The position numbers and the translations under genes are program-made. A stretch of DNA of 7,063 nucleotides. It comes from CAYSXS01 sp043817345 (GTDB taxonomy: Bacteria; Patescibacteriota; Patescibacteriia; UBA2196). The stretch covers positions 1 through 7,063 of the forward strand of contig JBDRGZ010000057.1 of assembly GCA_043817345.1 (NCBI GenBank), given 5' to 3'. The notes under the pieces were generated by a model. The model worked only from the letters and a program-made list of their open reading frames with translations. It searched no databases and was not told where the DNA came from. Shown here piece after piece: positions 1 through 5,911 of the stretch (position 1 is its first letter; each line of letters starts with the position of its first letter).

Positions 1-470
1 TTAATTTCACTGGCTAAATCAATAATTGTAGATGAATGTCCCAAAATTAAGACATTGCTTTGTAAGGCATTAGCCCCTGCTAATTTATTAAACAATTGCC
101 TCCAGATTATTAATAGCAAAGTAAAGATTAAAAGGTGTAAAAATAAATTTGTTTTTGGAGCAATTCCAGCATCAAACAGATAGAAGAAAGCAATGGCTAG
201 TCCTGCACACAAAAAAATACTTCTAAAAAAGTTAGCGAAAAATACTACATTGTTTTTTGCTAAGCTTAAATCATAGAAACTAGTAATATAGAAGACAATT
301 AACCATAAGATAAAGATAAGAGTGAATGGCATAAAGTGTTGTGTCCATTTTTCAGCAGTAACAGCTTGATTGTATCTAATCAGTAAAGTCAACCATAACG
401 AAAAATAGAGAATAAAGACATCTCCAATGAATAATGATATTTTCTTGATTCTTGTGGCTGTATTGATCAT
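1..470 (-). CDS. Polyprenyl-phosphate sugar-1-phosphate transferase (priming glycosyltransferase), N-terminal part
   Basis: Reading the minus strand from an ATG at 470-468 gives 156 open codons that run off the window edge. The product begins MINTATRIKKISLFIGDVF and has four hydrophobic segments at about residues 11-29, 47-64, 78-100 and 107-125. After these comes a loop and NVLILGHSSTIIDLA (about 139-153), the glycine-containing start of a Rossmann-like CoA_binding_3 domain. The order (four-helix membrane part, 'GDVFILYFSLWL..LIRY', 'FYDL', 'KTNLFLHLLIF', then the nucleotide-fold segment) matches the N-terminal half of the WbaP/PglC-like family that moves a sugar 1-phosphate from a UDP-sugar to undecaprenyl phosphate, the first step of surface glycan assembly. 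The catalytic sugar-transferase domain (PF02397) would lie outside the window, so substrate cannot be judged. It is transcribed away from the plus-strand operon. No Shine-Dalgarno sequence is evident before the ATG. Confidence 0.85.
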   Translation of the reverse strand, partial: MINTATRIKKISLFIGDVFILYFSLWLTLLIRYNQAVTAEKWTQHFMPFTLIFILWLIVFYITSFYDLSLAKNNVVFFANFFRSIFLCAGLAIAFFYLFDAGIAPKTNLFLHLLIFTLLLIIWRQLFNKLAGANALQSNVLILGHSSTIIDLASEI

Positions 471-541
471 AACTAGAGGTATTGTACAACATTTCTTAAA
501 AAAACGCAAGTTTATATTTTTATTTATTTCATTGTGGTATA

Positions 542-579
542 ATTATATTAACTTTAATGTGATGATTTTTGGTTGACAA
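542..579 (-). promoter_or_regulatory. Possible promoter for the minus-strand glycosyltransferase
   Basis: On the minus strand a TATAAT lies at 547-542 but has no good -35 at normal spacing. A TTGTCA (579-574) sits 17 nt before a weaker TAAAGT (556-551). The near-palindrome TTGACAA/TTGTCAA means the -35 boxes of the two divergent promoters may overlap. The gene needs a promoter in this 156-bp gap, but the exact one is uncertain. On the plus strand an extended -10 (TGGTATAAT, 535-543) overlaps the same spot. Confidence 0.25.
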
Positions 580-601
580 TTTAGTTAATTAAGTATATGA
601 T
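573..601 (+). promoter_or_regulatory. Sigma-70-type promoter of the toxin-antitoxin/ligase/protease operon
   Basis: TTGACA at 573-578 is a perfect -35 consensus, followed by a 17-nt spacer and TATGAT at 596-601 (5 of 6 to the -10 consensus). Transcription would start near 607-609, only about 18-20 nt before the ATG at 627, giving a short leader with no visible Shine-Dalgarno sequence. It is the best promoter seen in the window, and no comparable one was found between the four downstream genes. Confidence 0.65.
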
Positions 602-602
602 G

Positions 603-631
603 AACATATACATAATGATATAATATATGTT
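603..631. promoter_or_regulatory. Inverted repeat covering start site and start codon, candidate operator
   Basis: AACATATA (603-610) and TATATGTT (624-631) form a perfect 8-bp inverted repeat with a 13-nt spacer, centres 21 bp apart, or about two helical turns. It begins 1 nt after the -10 box, spans the predicted transcription start and includes the toxin ATG (627-629). BrnA/CopG ribbon-helix-helix antitoxins typically repress their own operon by binding such repeats as paired dimers, so this is a plausible autoregulatory site. Chance palindromes are easier to find in AT-rich DNA, which limits confidence. Confidence 0.5.
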
Positions 632-932
632 AGATTTATCAAAGTTAAATGGATTTGAGTGGAATAATGCGAATGTAGATAAAAACTGGAATAAACATAG
701 TGTTTATTGGAGAGAATGTGAAGAAGTTTTTATTAATCTCCCATTATTAATTTCTTTAGATAAAACTCACTCACAGACAGAAATAAGATTTCATGTTTTA
801 GGAAAGACCAATGATAATAGAAAATTGTTTTTGGTTTTTACTATTAGAGATAATAAAATAAGAATAATTTCGGCTCGAAATCAGAACCGAAAAGAAAAAG
901 AAATATATGACAAAGCCAAAAAAACAATTTAA
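627..932 (+). CDS. brnT: BrnT-type ribonuclease toxin of a type II toxin-antitoxin system
   Basis: This is a 101-residue protein of the BrnT family (PF04365 type), RelE-like ribonucleases that stop translation by cutting RNA and are neutralised by a co-encoded ribbon-helix-helix protein. Visible family features, in order: FEW at 10-12, the N-K-H-S-V segment at 22-26 (family 'KHGV'), an acidic/helical stretch (29-34), D-K-x-H-S-x-T-E-x-R at 45-54, G-K (59-60), the strand LFLVFTIR (67-74), IRIISAR (78-84) and a C-terminal KEKEIYDKAKK. Length is normal, at about 90-100 aa. The start at 627 is supported because the upstream in-frame ATG at 615 runs straight into TAA at 621. No Shine-Dalgarno sequence is present. 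Its last 26 bases overlap the antitoxin gene, the usual toxin-first BrnT arrangement. Whether it is active cannot be read from sequence, but no core motif looks lost. Confidence 0.85.
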   Translation: MLDLSKLNGFEWNNANVDKNWNKHSVYWRECEEVFINLPLLISLDKTHSQTEIRFHVLGKTNDNRKLFLVFTIRDNKIRIISARNQNRKEKEIYDKAKKTI

Positions 933-1191
933 AAAAATACCTTTGTTTAAAAATGAAGATGAAGAAAGGGAATTTTGGGCAAACAATGATTCGTCTGAAT
1001 ACATTGATTGGTCTGAATCAATTGCAAATCCAGAATTTCCTAATCTTAAGCTTTCTACAAAAAGCATATCTTTGCGTTTGCCTGTTCTTCTTTTGGATCG
1101 TTTAAAATCTTTGGCTAATCGTCGTGATGTACCATATCAGTCCTATATTAAAATAATTCTAGATGAAAAAGTAAAAAATGAATTAAAATAA
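907..1191 (+). CDS. brnA: CopG/BrnA-type ribbon-helix-helix antitoxin
   Basis: A 94-residue protein matching the CopG antitoxin family PF12441. It has an N-terminal toxin-binding region IPLFKNEDEEREFWANNDSS (11-30), then EYIDWSE (31-37), a linker FPNLKLS (44-50), and a ribbon-helix-helix DNA-binding domain. The domain comprises the strand TKSISLRLP (51-59), helix 1 about 60-73 and helix 2 about 75-91, with the characteristic RDVPYQSYIK turn. It should bind and inhibit the upstream toxin and repress the operon, probably at the 603-631 inverted repeat. It starts inside the toxin gene, 26 bp before that gene's end, and stops 2 nt before the next start codon. That the next gene is a large membrane glycan enzyme is unusual. 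The symbol is by partner and family; some annotators would simply call it a CopG family antitoxin. Confidence 0.85.
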   Translation: MTKPKKQFKKIPLFKNEDEEREFWANNDSSEYIDWSESIANPEFPNLKLSTKSISLRLPVLLLDRLKSLANRRDVPYQSYIKIILDEKVKNELK

Positions 1192-1193
1192 AT

Positions 1194-3461
1194 ATGGATA
1201 AAATTTCTAAGTACATAAAGTGGGTCTTGGTTGGTGTTTTATATTTAATTTTATTAACACCGCTTTTAATCACATCAAAGTATGTTTTTCCTTTTATTAC
1301 TGGAAAAACAATGTTTTTTAGGATTTTAATTGAAGTTGCTGTTTTGATTTATGTAGTTTTGGCAATTTTGAATAAGAAGTATAGGCCAAAAATGAACAAG
1401 TTAATATGGGCAGTTGTGATTTTTGGAATTATAGTTAGTTTAACAACATTTCTAGGCGTTGATGCATACAAGAGTTTTTGGGGGACCATTGAAAGAGGAG
1501 AAGGTTTTCTGACTATTTCTCATTTAATAATTTTCTTTTTAATTTTAAGTTGGACTTTTAAAACTAAACAAGAATGGTTTAGTTATTTAACTGGTTTAGT
1601 TGTGGCGGGCCTATTAATTGTTTTGTATGCAATTTTACAAAGGGCAGAAGTAGAAAACTTTTTCTTGTTTGGTAATATTATTCATTCTGGGGAGGGTAGG
1701 CTGTCTGCAACATTAGGTAATGCAGCATTTTTAGGAGCATATACCTTAGCTCAGTTCTTTGTTTCTTTACTTTTGTTTTTAAAAAGAAAACACATACTTT
1801 GGAAAATATTTTTTGCTTTTTCAGGTTTAGTTAACCTATATATCCTATATCAAACACAAACTCGTGGAGCAGCTATTGGTCTGGGGGTAGTTTCTATTTT
1901 ACTTTTCCTTTTATATATCATCAAAAGTCCAGATCGAATTAAAAGAATAATAGCCGGTGCGTTGTTGTTAATAATTGTATTGTTTAGTTTAACAGTTTGG
2001 TTTAATAGAGATGCAGAGTGGGTTAAAAAAGCACCAATGTTAGAGCGTTTAACAAGTATTTCTGAAAGTGATATTACAACCCAATCTCGTTTAATGGCTT
2101 GGGATACTTCGTGGAAAGGGTGGAAAGATAGGTTCTTATTAGGTTATGGTTGGGAAAATTATAACATTGCATTTAATAAATATTTTCATCCAGAGATATA
2201 TATAGATAATGGGTCACAGTTATGGTTTGATAGGGCACATAATACAATATTTGATATTGCTGTAGCAACTGGAATAATTGGTTTAATTGCGTATGTTAAT
2301 ATATTTGTTCTGGCTTTGTTATTGTTATTTAAGAACCTTAAAAGAGATTTTGATTTTTCAGCCATACTGATTGCCTTGTTAGTGGCACACTTTATACAAA
2401 ACATTTTTGTATTTGATGTATTATCAACTTTCATTACATTGTTTACAGTATTTGCTGTTGTAAGTTATCTTGGTAATCCAAATTATGGGGAAAATGAAAA
2501 GCCAGAAAAATTTACAAATAATTTTGTTTTAAAAATTACGATAATACTTGTTACTTTAACTTTAGTGATATTAAGTATTGAATATTTTAATTTAAAACCA
2601 CTTAGGGCCAATGAGAAAGCTATTCAAGGTTTAATGTATGGGTCGTCTCAAAGAATACCAGAAGCAATTAAATATTTTGGAGAATCTATTGATATGGGTA
2701 CTTATCAAAGTCAAGAGATTCGTAGAAAGGTTGCAGATATTGTGATTAATAACAGCCAAGTAACATCAGATATGGATGATACAAAAAAGGCTGAAATTAT
2801 GGGAAATTTTAAATTTGTCATAGAACAAATTGAAGATAATATTAGAGAGCATCCGTCAGATGTACAAGATCGTATGTATCTCATGATGGCTTTAAACAGG
2901 AGTGGATATTTTAATCCAAATAATTTTGCTGAAGTAGTTAGGGTTGGTAAAAAAGCTTTAACTTTTTCACCGACACGTGCCCACATATATTTTGAAATGG
3001 GACAAGCAGAAATGAATCAAGGTCATGCTGAAGAAGGTATAGGGTATTTTAAGAAAGCAGTAGAACTAAATCCAAAGACAATGGAATCTCAATGGAATTT
3101 AATGACAGCATATTCTTTAGTAGGACAACAAAACAAAGTAGATGAAGTTAGAAACAATATGGAAGAATTAGGGTATGTGTTTATAGAAACAAGTCAGTTT
3201 CAAAGAATATATACAATATATGCTAGAGGCGAAAGATATGATAAGATGGCAGAGACATTAGAAAAAATACTTGAACTAGAACCATCTGTTAGTGGATACA
3301 CAACATTAGCCAGTGTATACAAGGGTATGGGAGATTATACCAAAGCTGTAGAAACAGCCAAAAAGGCTGCTGAGTTAGATCCTAAAATACAAAAAGATGT
3401 AGATAAATTTATTAACTCTCTTCACCCACCAATACCTTTGGTGGAAGAGGTAGAAGATTAA
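1194..3461 (+). CDS. O-antigen ligase/polymerase family membrane protein with C-terminal TPR domain
   Basis: A 755-residue protein in two parts. Residues 1 to about 465 form a polytopic membrane domain with roughly 12-13 hydrophobic helices and the WaaL/Wzy_C (PF04932) landmarks: QTQTRGAAIGLG (220-231), SRLMAWDTSWKGW (298-310), LLGYGWENY (315-323) and DRAHNTIFD (346-354), the last containing the Arg/His pair expected in the large extracytoplasmic loop of ligases. The 'KSFWGTIERGEGF' stretch (93-105) is frequent in ligase-like proteins of the Candidate Phyla Radiation. Residues about 470-735 contain helical tetratricopeptide repeats, clearest at 597-627 (YFEMGQAEMNQG..KKAVELNP) and 701-731 (YTTLASVYKGMG..KKAAELDP). 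Such proteins attach or polymerise lipid-linked glycans outside the membrane; the TPR part probably scaffolds partners. Ligase and polymerase cannot be told apart here. The gene starts 2 nt after the antitoxin stop and ends 2 nt before the protease start, so all are likely co-transcribed. No Shine-Dalgarno sequence is seen. Confidence 0.85.
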   Translation: MDKISKYIKWVLVGVLYLILLTPLLITSKYVFPFITGKTMFFRILIEVAVLIYVVLAILNKKYRPKMNKLIWAVVIFGIIVSLTTFLGVDAYKSFWGTIERGEGFLTISHLIIFFLILSWTFKTKQEWFSYLTGLVVAGLLIVLYAILQRAEVENFFLFGNIIHSGEGRLSATLGNAAFLGAYTLAQFFVSLLLFLKRKHILWKIFFAFSGLVNLYILYQTQTRGAAIGLGVVSILLFLLYIIKSPDRIKRIIAGALLLIIVLFSLTVWFNRDAEWVKKAPMLERLTSISESDITTQSRLMAWDTSWKGWKDRFLLGYGWENYNIAFNKYFHPEIYIDNGSQLWFDRAHNTIFDIAVATGIIGLIAYVNIFVLALLLLFKNLKRDFDFSAILIALLVAHFIQNIFVFDVLSTFITLFTVFAVVSYLGNPNYGENEKPEKFTNNFVLKITIILVTLTLVILSIEYFNLKPLRANEKAIQGLMYGSSQRIPEAIKYFGESIDMGTYQSQEIRRKVADIVINNSQVTSDMDDTKKAEIMGNFKFVIEQIEDNIREHPSDVQDRMYLMMALNRSGYFNPNNFAEVVRVGKKALTFSPTRAHIYFEMGQAEMNQGHAEEGIGYFKKAVELNPKTMESQWNLMTAYSLVGQQNKVDEVRNNMEELGYVFIETSQFQRIYTIYARGERYDKMAETLEKILELEPSVSGYTTLASVYKGMGDYTKAVETAKKAAELDPKIQKDVDKFINSLHPPIPLVEEVED

Positions 3462-3463
3462 AA

Positions 3464-5689
3464 ATGTTTAAAAAAGCACAAAACAAATTAATATATATAA
3501 CAATCTTTTCTTTAATAGTTCTACCATTAATGAATTTTAGTTCAGTAGTGCAGGCAAAAGAACAAGGATTATCTGCTCATCAAGCAGGAGAACTTTTAGT
3601 TAAATTAAAATCTAGCCAAAAGATTTTTAAATTTAAATTTAGTTCAGATATTGAATTACAAGAATTATTGGATGTATATAACTCACAGGACCAAGTTGAA
3701 TATGCAGAACCTAATTATATATATAAAGTTAGTTTAGAACCAAAAGATACATTCTATACCCAGCAATTATACTTATCTAAAATTAAAGCTAATCGTGCGT
3801 GGGATGTTACTACTGGTTCAAGAAGGGTTACAATTGCTGTTGTAGATTCCGGCGTTGATCTAGATCATCTAGATTTGAAAGAAAATATTTGGTTTAATAA
3901 AGAAGAAGTTGTTGATAATAGTATAGATGATGATAGAAATGGATATATAGATGATATGCATGGTTGGGATTTTGTAGGAGATGATAATAATCCAAATCCT
4001 GATTTAAGTGGTGAATATAGTAAAACAGCAATTAGTCATGGTACGGTTGTTGCTGGTATTGCAGCTGCGCAGGGGGGCAATAAAGAAGGCATAGCTGGCA
4101 TAAGCTGGTCTAGTAAAATTATGGTGCTCAGAGTTCTTGACAGTCAGGGTTATGGAACCACAGATAAAGTAGCCAAAGCTATTGATTATGCAGTTAATAA
4201 TGGTGCAGATATTATCAACCTTAGTTTTGTTGGTACTGGGAAAAGTTTAACTTTGGAAAAAGCTATTAAACGGGCGTATGATGCAGGTGTAATAGTAGTA
4301 GCTGCTGCGGGTAATGAAGTTTCTTCAGGAATAGATATGGAGGTGGAATCAAATATGCAATACCCTGTTTGTCATGATGGTCCTAATGGTGAAAATTGGG
4401 TCATTGGAGTAGCTTCAATTGATAATAATGATCGTTTGGCTAGTTTTTCAAATTATGGTTCAAAATGTATTGATTTGGTTGCCCCAGGTGTTCGGTTATT
4501 TAGCACAGTATATAACGATGAATCAAATAGTGATTTCAAAGACTATTACCAGCACGGATGGACAGGCACATCTGTTTCAGCACCACAAGTAGCTGGGGCA
4601 TTTGCTTTAGTTAAATCATACAAGCCATCTTTTTCTGCTCAGCAAATTAAAGATCTATTTTTCGATAATGCAACAGATTTGGATATTGAGAATCCTGCGT
4701 ATAAGGGTAAATTAGGAAATGGTTTAATTAATGTTTACACAACCATTTCGAAAGCTTTGGGTGAACAACCAGAAGAAGCAATTAAAAAGGAGTTAATTAT
4801 TACAGCTGCTGGACAAGGCGGTGGGCCACACGTAAAAGTTTTTAGAAAAAACTATTTAGAAAATGAATTCTTTGCTTTTGACTCATATTACCGCGGGGGT
4901 CTTTCTGTGGCTTCGGGAGATTTAGATAGGGATGGTGATATTGAGGTAGTTGTTGGTTTAGGTAAAGGAACACATCCTTGGTTTAAGATTTTTTCTGAAG
5001 AAGGAGAATTACAAAGTCAATTTATGGCTTATGCAGATGGTTTTCGTGGTGGTGTAGAAGTTGCTATAGGTGATGTTGATGGAGATGGATTGAAAGAAAT
5101 AATTACGGGAGCTGGTCAAGGTGGTGGACCACATATTAGAATTTTCTCACACAATGGAACGCTTAAGAATCATTTTTTTGCCTTTGATAAACATTTTTGG
5201 GGTGGCGTAGAAGTTGCAAGCGGAGATGTTAATAGTGATGGCCTAGATGAGATTATTGTGGTTGCAAAATCAAAACATCAACCACAAGTTAGAGTATTTA
5301 ATTTAAAAGGTGAATTAATAAGTGAATTTTTAGCGTTTGAAACACATTTTACTGATGGCGTGCATGTTGCTACAGGTGATTTAGATAGTGATGGAAAAGA
5401 TGAAATCATTATTGGGGCTGGTTCAGGCAATAGCCCATATGTAAAAACCTTTGATTTAAATGGTAATTTGATTAAAGAATTTATGGCTTACCATCCTAAT
5501 TTTAAAGGCGGTGTATATGTAGCTTCGGGAGATACTGATGCGGATGGATTTGATGAGATAATAACTGGAGCAGGTAAAACAGGTGGTCCTCATGTTAGAG
5601 TGTTTAATAAAAATGGGGGATTAGAATTTCACTTCTTTGCATATAATGAGAATTTTAGAGGTGGTGTTCGAGTAGCATCAGGTGATTAG
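3464..5689 (+). CDS. Secreted subtilisin-like (S8) serine protease with six FG-GAP/VCBS-like propeller repeats
   Basis: The 741-residue product starts with a signal peptide (basic MFKKAQNK, hydrophobic core about 9-23, likely cleavage after VVQA, residue 31). A short propeptide follows (about 41-90, GELLVKLK...VEYAEPNYIY), like the fervidolysin-type prodomain that guides folding. The S8 catalytic domain is complete: Asp128 in VVDSGVD, His192 in SHGTVVAG, oxyanion Asn284 in AAAGNE and Ser370 in GTSVSAP. An acidic IDDDRNGYIDD insert (154-164) probably binds calcium, and Cys303 and Cys335 could form a disulfide. Residues 443-741 are six repeats of about 51 aa with calcium loops D-x-D-x-D-G, an integrin-type propeller likely used for binding. 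No LPXTG, membrane anchor or sorting signal is visible. The chain ends one residue into the sixth calcium loop, beside a REP-like element, suggesting a lost C-terminus. It follows the ligase gene by 2 nt. Confidence 0.88.
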   Translation: MFKKAQNKLIYITIFSLIVLPLMNFSSVVQAKEQGLSAHQAGELLVKLKSSQKIFKFKFSSDIELQELLDVYNSQDQVEYAEPNYIYKVSLEPKDTFYTQQLYLSKIKANRAWDVTTGSRRVTIAVVDSGVDLDHLDLKENIWFNKEEVVDNSIDDDRNGYIDDMHGWDFVGDDNNPNPDLSGEYSKTAISHGTVVAGIAAAQGGNKEGIAGISWSSKIMVLRVLDSQGYGTTDKVAKAIDYAVNNGADIINLSFVGTGKSLTLEKAIKRAYDAGVIVVAAAGNEVSSGIDMEVESNMQYPVCHDGPNGENWVIGVASIDNNDRLASFSNYGSKCIDLVAPGVRLFSTVYNDESNSDFKDYYQHGWTGTSVSAPQVAGAFALVKSYKPSFSAQQIKDLFFDNATDLDIENPAYKGKLGNGLINVYTTISKALGEQPEEAIKKELIITAAGQGGGPHVKVFRKNYLENEFFAFDSYYRGGLSVASGDLDRDGDIEVVVGLGKGTHPWFKIFSEEGELQSQFMAYADGFRGGVEVAIGDVDGDGLKEIITGAGQGGGPHIRIFSHNGTLKNHFFAFDKHFWGGVEVASGDVNSDGLDEIIVVAKSKHQPQVRVFNLKGELISEFLAFETHFTDGVHVATGDLDSDGKDEIIIGAGSGNSPYVKTFDLNGNLIKEFMAYHPNFKGGVYVASGDTDADGFDEIITGAGKTGGPHVRVFNKNGGLEFHFFAYNENFRGGVRVASGD
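4790..5686 (+). repeat. Six tandem approx. 153-bp coding repeats (FG-GAP/VCBS-like units)
   Basis: Units lie at 4790-4939, 4940-5092, 5093-5245, 5246-5398, 5399-5551 and 5552-5686. Each full unit has the pattern (D/K)EIITGAGxGGGPHVRVF, a short turn, (E)FFAYxxxFRGGVxVASGD, then DxDGx. Four units are exactly 51 aa, the first is 50, and the last is only 45 because the gene stops at its first calcium-loop Asp. Units 1, 3 and 6 keep the GGPH core; units 2, 4 and 5 diverge there (THPW, HQPQ, NSPY), so the array is not freshly duplicated. Confidence 0.85.
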
Positions 5690-5695
5690 TTTTTT

Positions 5696-5721
5696 TGTCA
5701 TCCTGAACTTGTTTCAGGATC
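5696..5721 (+). repeat. REP-like hairpin, TGTCATCCTGAAC type
   Basis: The sequence begins TGTCAT at 5696. ATCCTGAA (5700-5707) pairs perfectly with TTCAGGAT (5713-5720) around a 5-nt loop, CTTGT. Repeats with this 'TGTCATCCTGAAC...CAGGATCT' form are known as dispersed palindromic repeats in many bacteria. It begins 6 nt after the protease stop. A run of seven T precedes it and no T-run follows it, so it does not look like an intrinsic terminator for the plus strand. Confidence 0.6.
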
Positions 5722-5729
5722 TAATTTAC

Positions 5730-5869
5730 TTATCTTCCATAATAATTTTTCAAAAGACATAAATTTTTTCCTGCGAAAAATTTATTCAGTAATTTGTAAA
5801 ATTTTTTACTTTGTAAAAACCAAGCAATTTTACAAATTAAAGCTTTTGAAAAACAATTATGGAAGATAA
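5730..5869. repeat. Foldback element: 27-nt inverted arms enclosing two further hairpins
   Basis: Outer arms 5730-5756 and 5843-5869 match as inverted repeats at 25 of 27 positions, with one two-base mismatch in the middle. Further out, AGGATCTAATTT (left) and AAATTTAATCCT (right) pair imperfectly, so the structure may extend from about 5715 to 5881. Inside are a 10-bp perfect hairpin (5759-5768 with 5776-5785, 7-nt loop TCCTGCG) and a 14-bp perfect stem (5790-5803 with 5826-5839) capped by a second stem TTTTAC/GTAAAA (5804-5809 with 5813-5818). The predicted shape is a three-way junction. It could be a MITE-like mobile element, a structured RNA or an RNA-processing signal; sequence alone does not decide. 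It fills almost the whole gap between the protease and sugar-enzyme genes, and no canonical promoter was recognised in the AT-rich tail 5881-5911. Confidence 0.75.
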
Positions 5870-5911
5870 ATTTAATCCTAGATATATAAATAATTAAATA
5901 AATATAAAAAT

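Noticed and set aside
615..624. Earlier ATG (615) as the toxin start, and TATAAT (619-624) as its -10 box
   Set aside because: The ATG at 615 is followed in frame by TAA at 621. The TATAAT has no -35 at proper spacing and would start transcription inside the gene.
798..1067. Minus-strand open frame of 89 codons
   Set aside because: It lies across the end of the toxin gene and most of the antitoxin gene, both with clear family motifs, and its own translation is low-complexity (Ser/Phe-rich) with no recognisable domain.
1111..1140. Internal promoter in the antitoxin gene (TTGGCT-18-TATCAG) for the ligase
   Set aside because: Each box matches consensus at only 4 of 6 positions, which is common by chance in AT-rich coding DNA.
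2186..2434. Minus-strand open frame of 82 codons
   Set aside because: Antisense shadow of the conserved ligase loop (DRAHN region) with no family resemblance.
2711..2986. Minus-strand open frame of 91 codons
   Set aside because: Antisense shadow of the TPR-coding part of the ligase gene; no own features.
4790..5686. Regular spaced repeats as a CRISPR array
   Set aside because: The period is about 153 bp, the repeats are in frame and they encode a known propeller motif with calcium loops; there are no short identical repeats with unique spacers.
5700..5720. Hairpin after the protease as an intrinsic terminator
   Set aside because: The stem is good, but the T-run precedes the hairpin on the plus strand and no T-tract follows it; on the minus strand an A-run follows instead. 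The REP-like identity explains it better.
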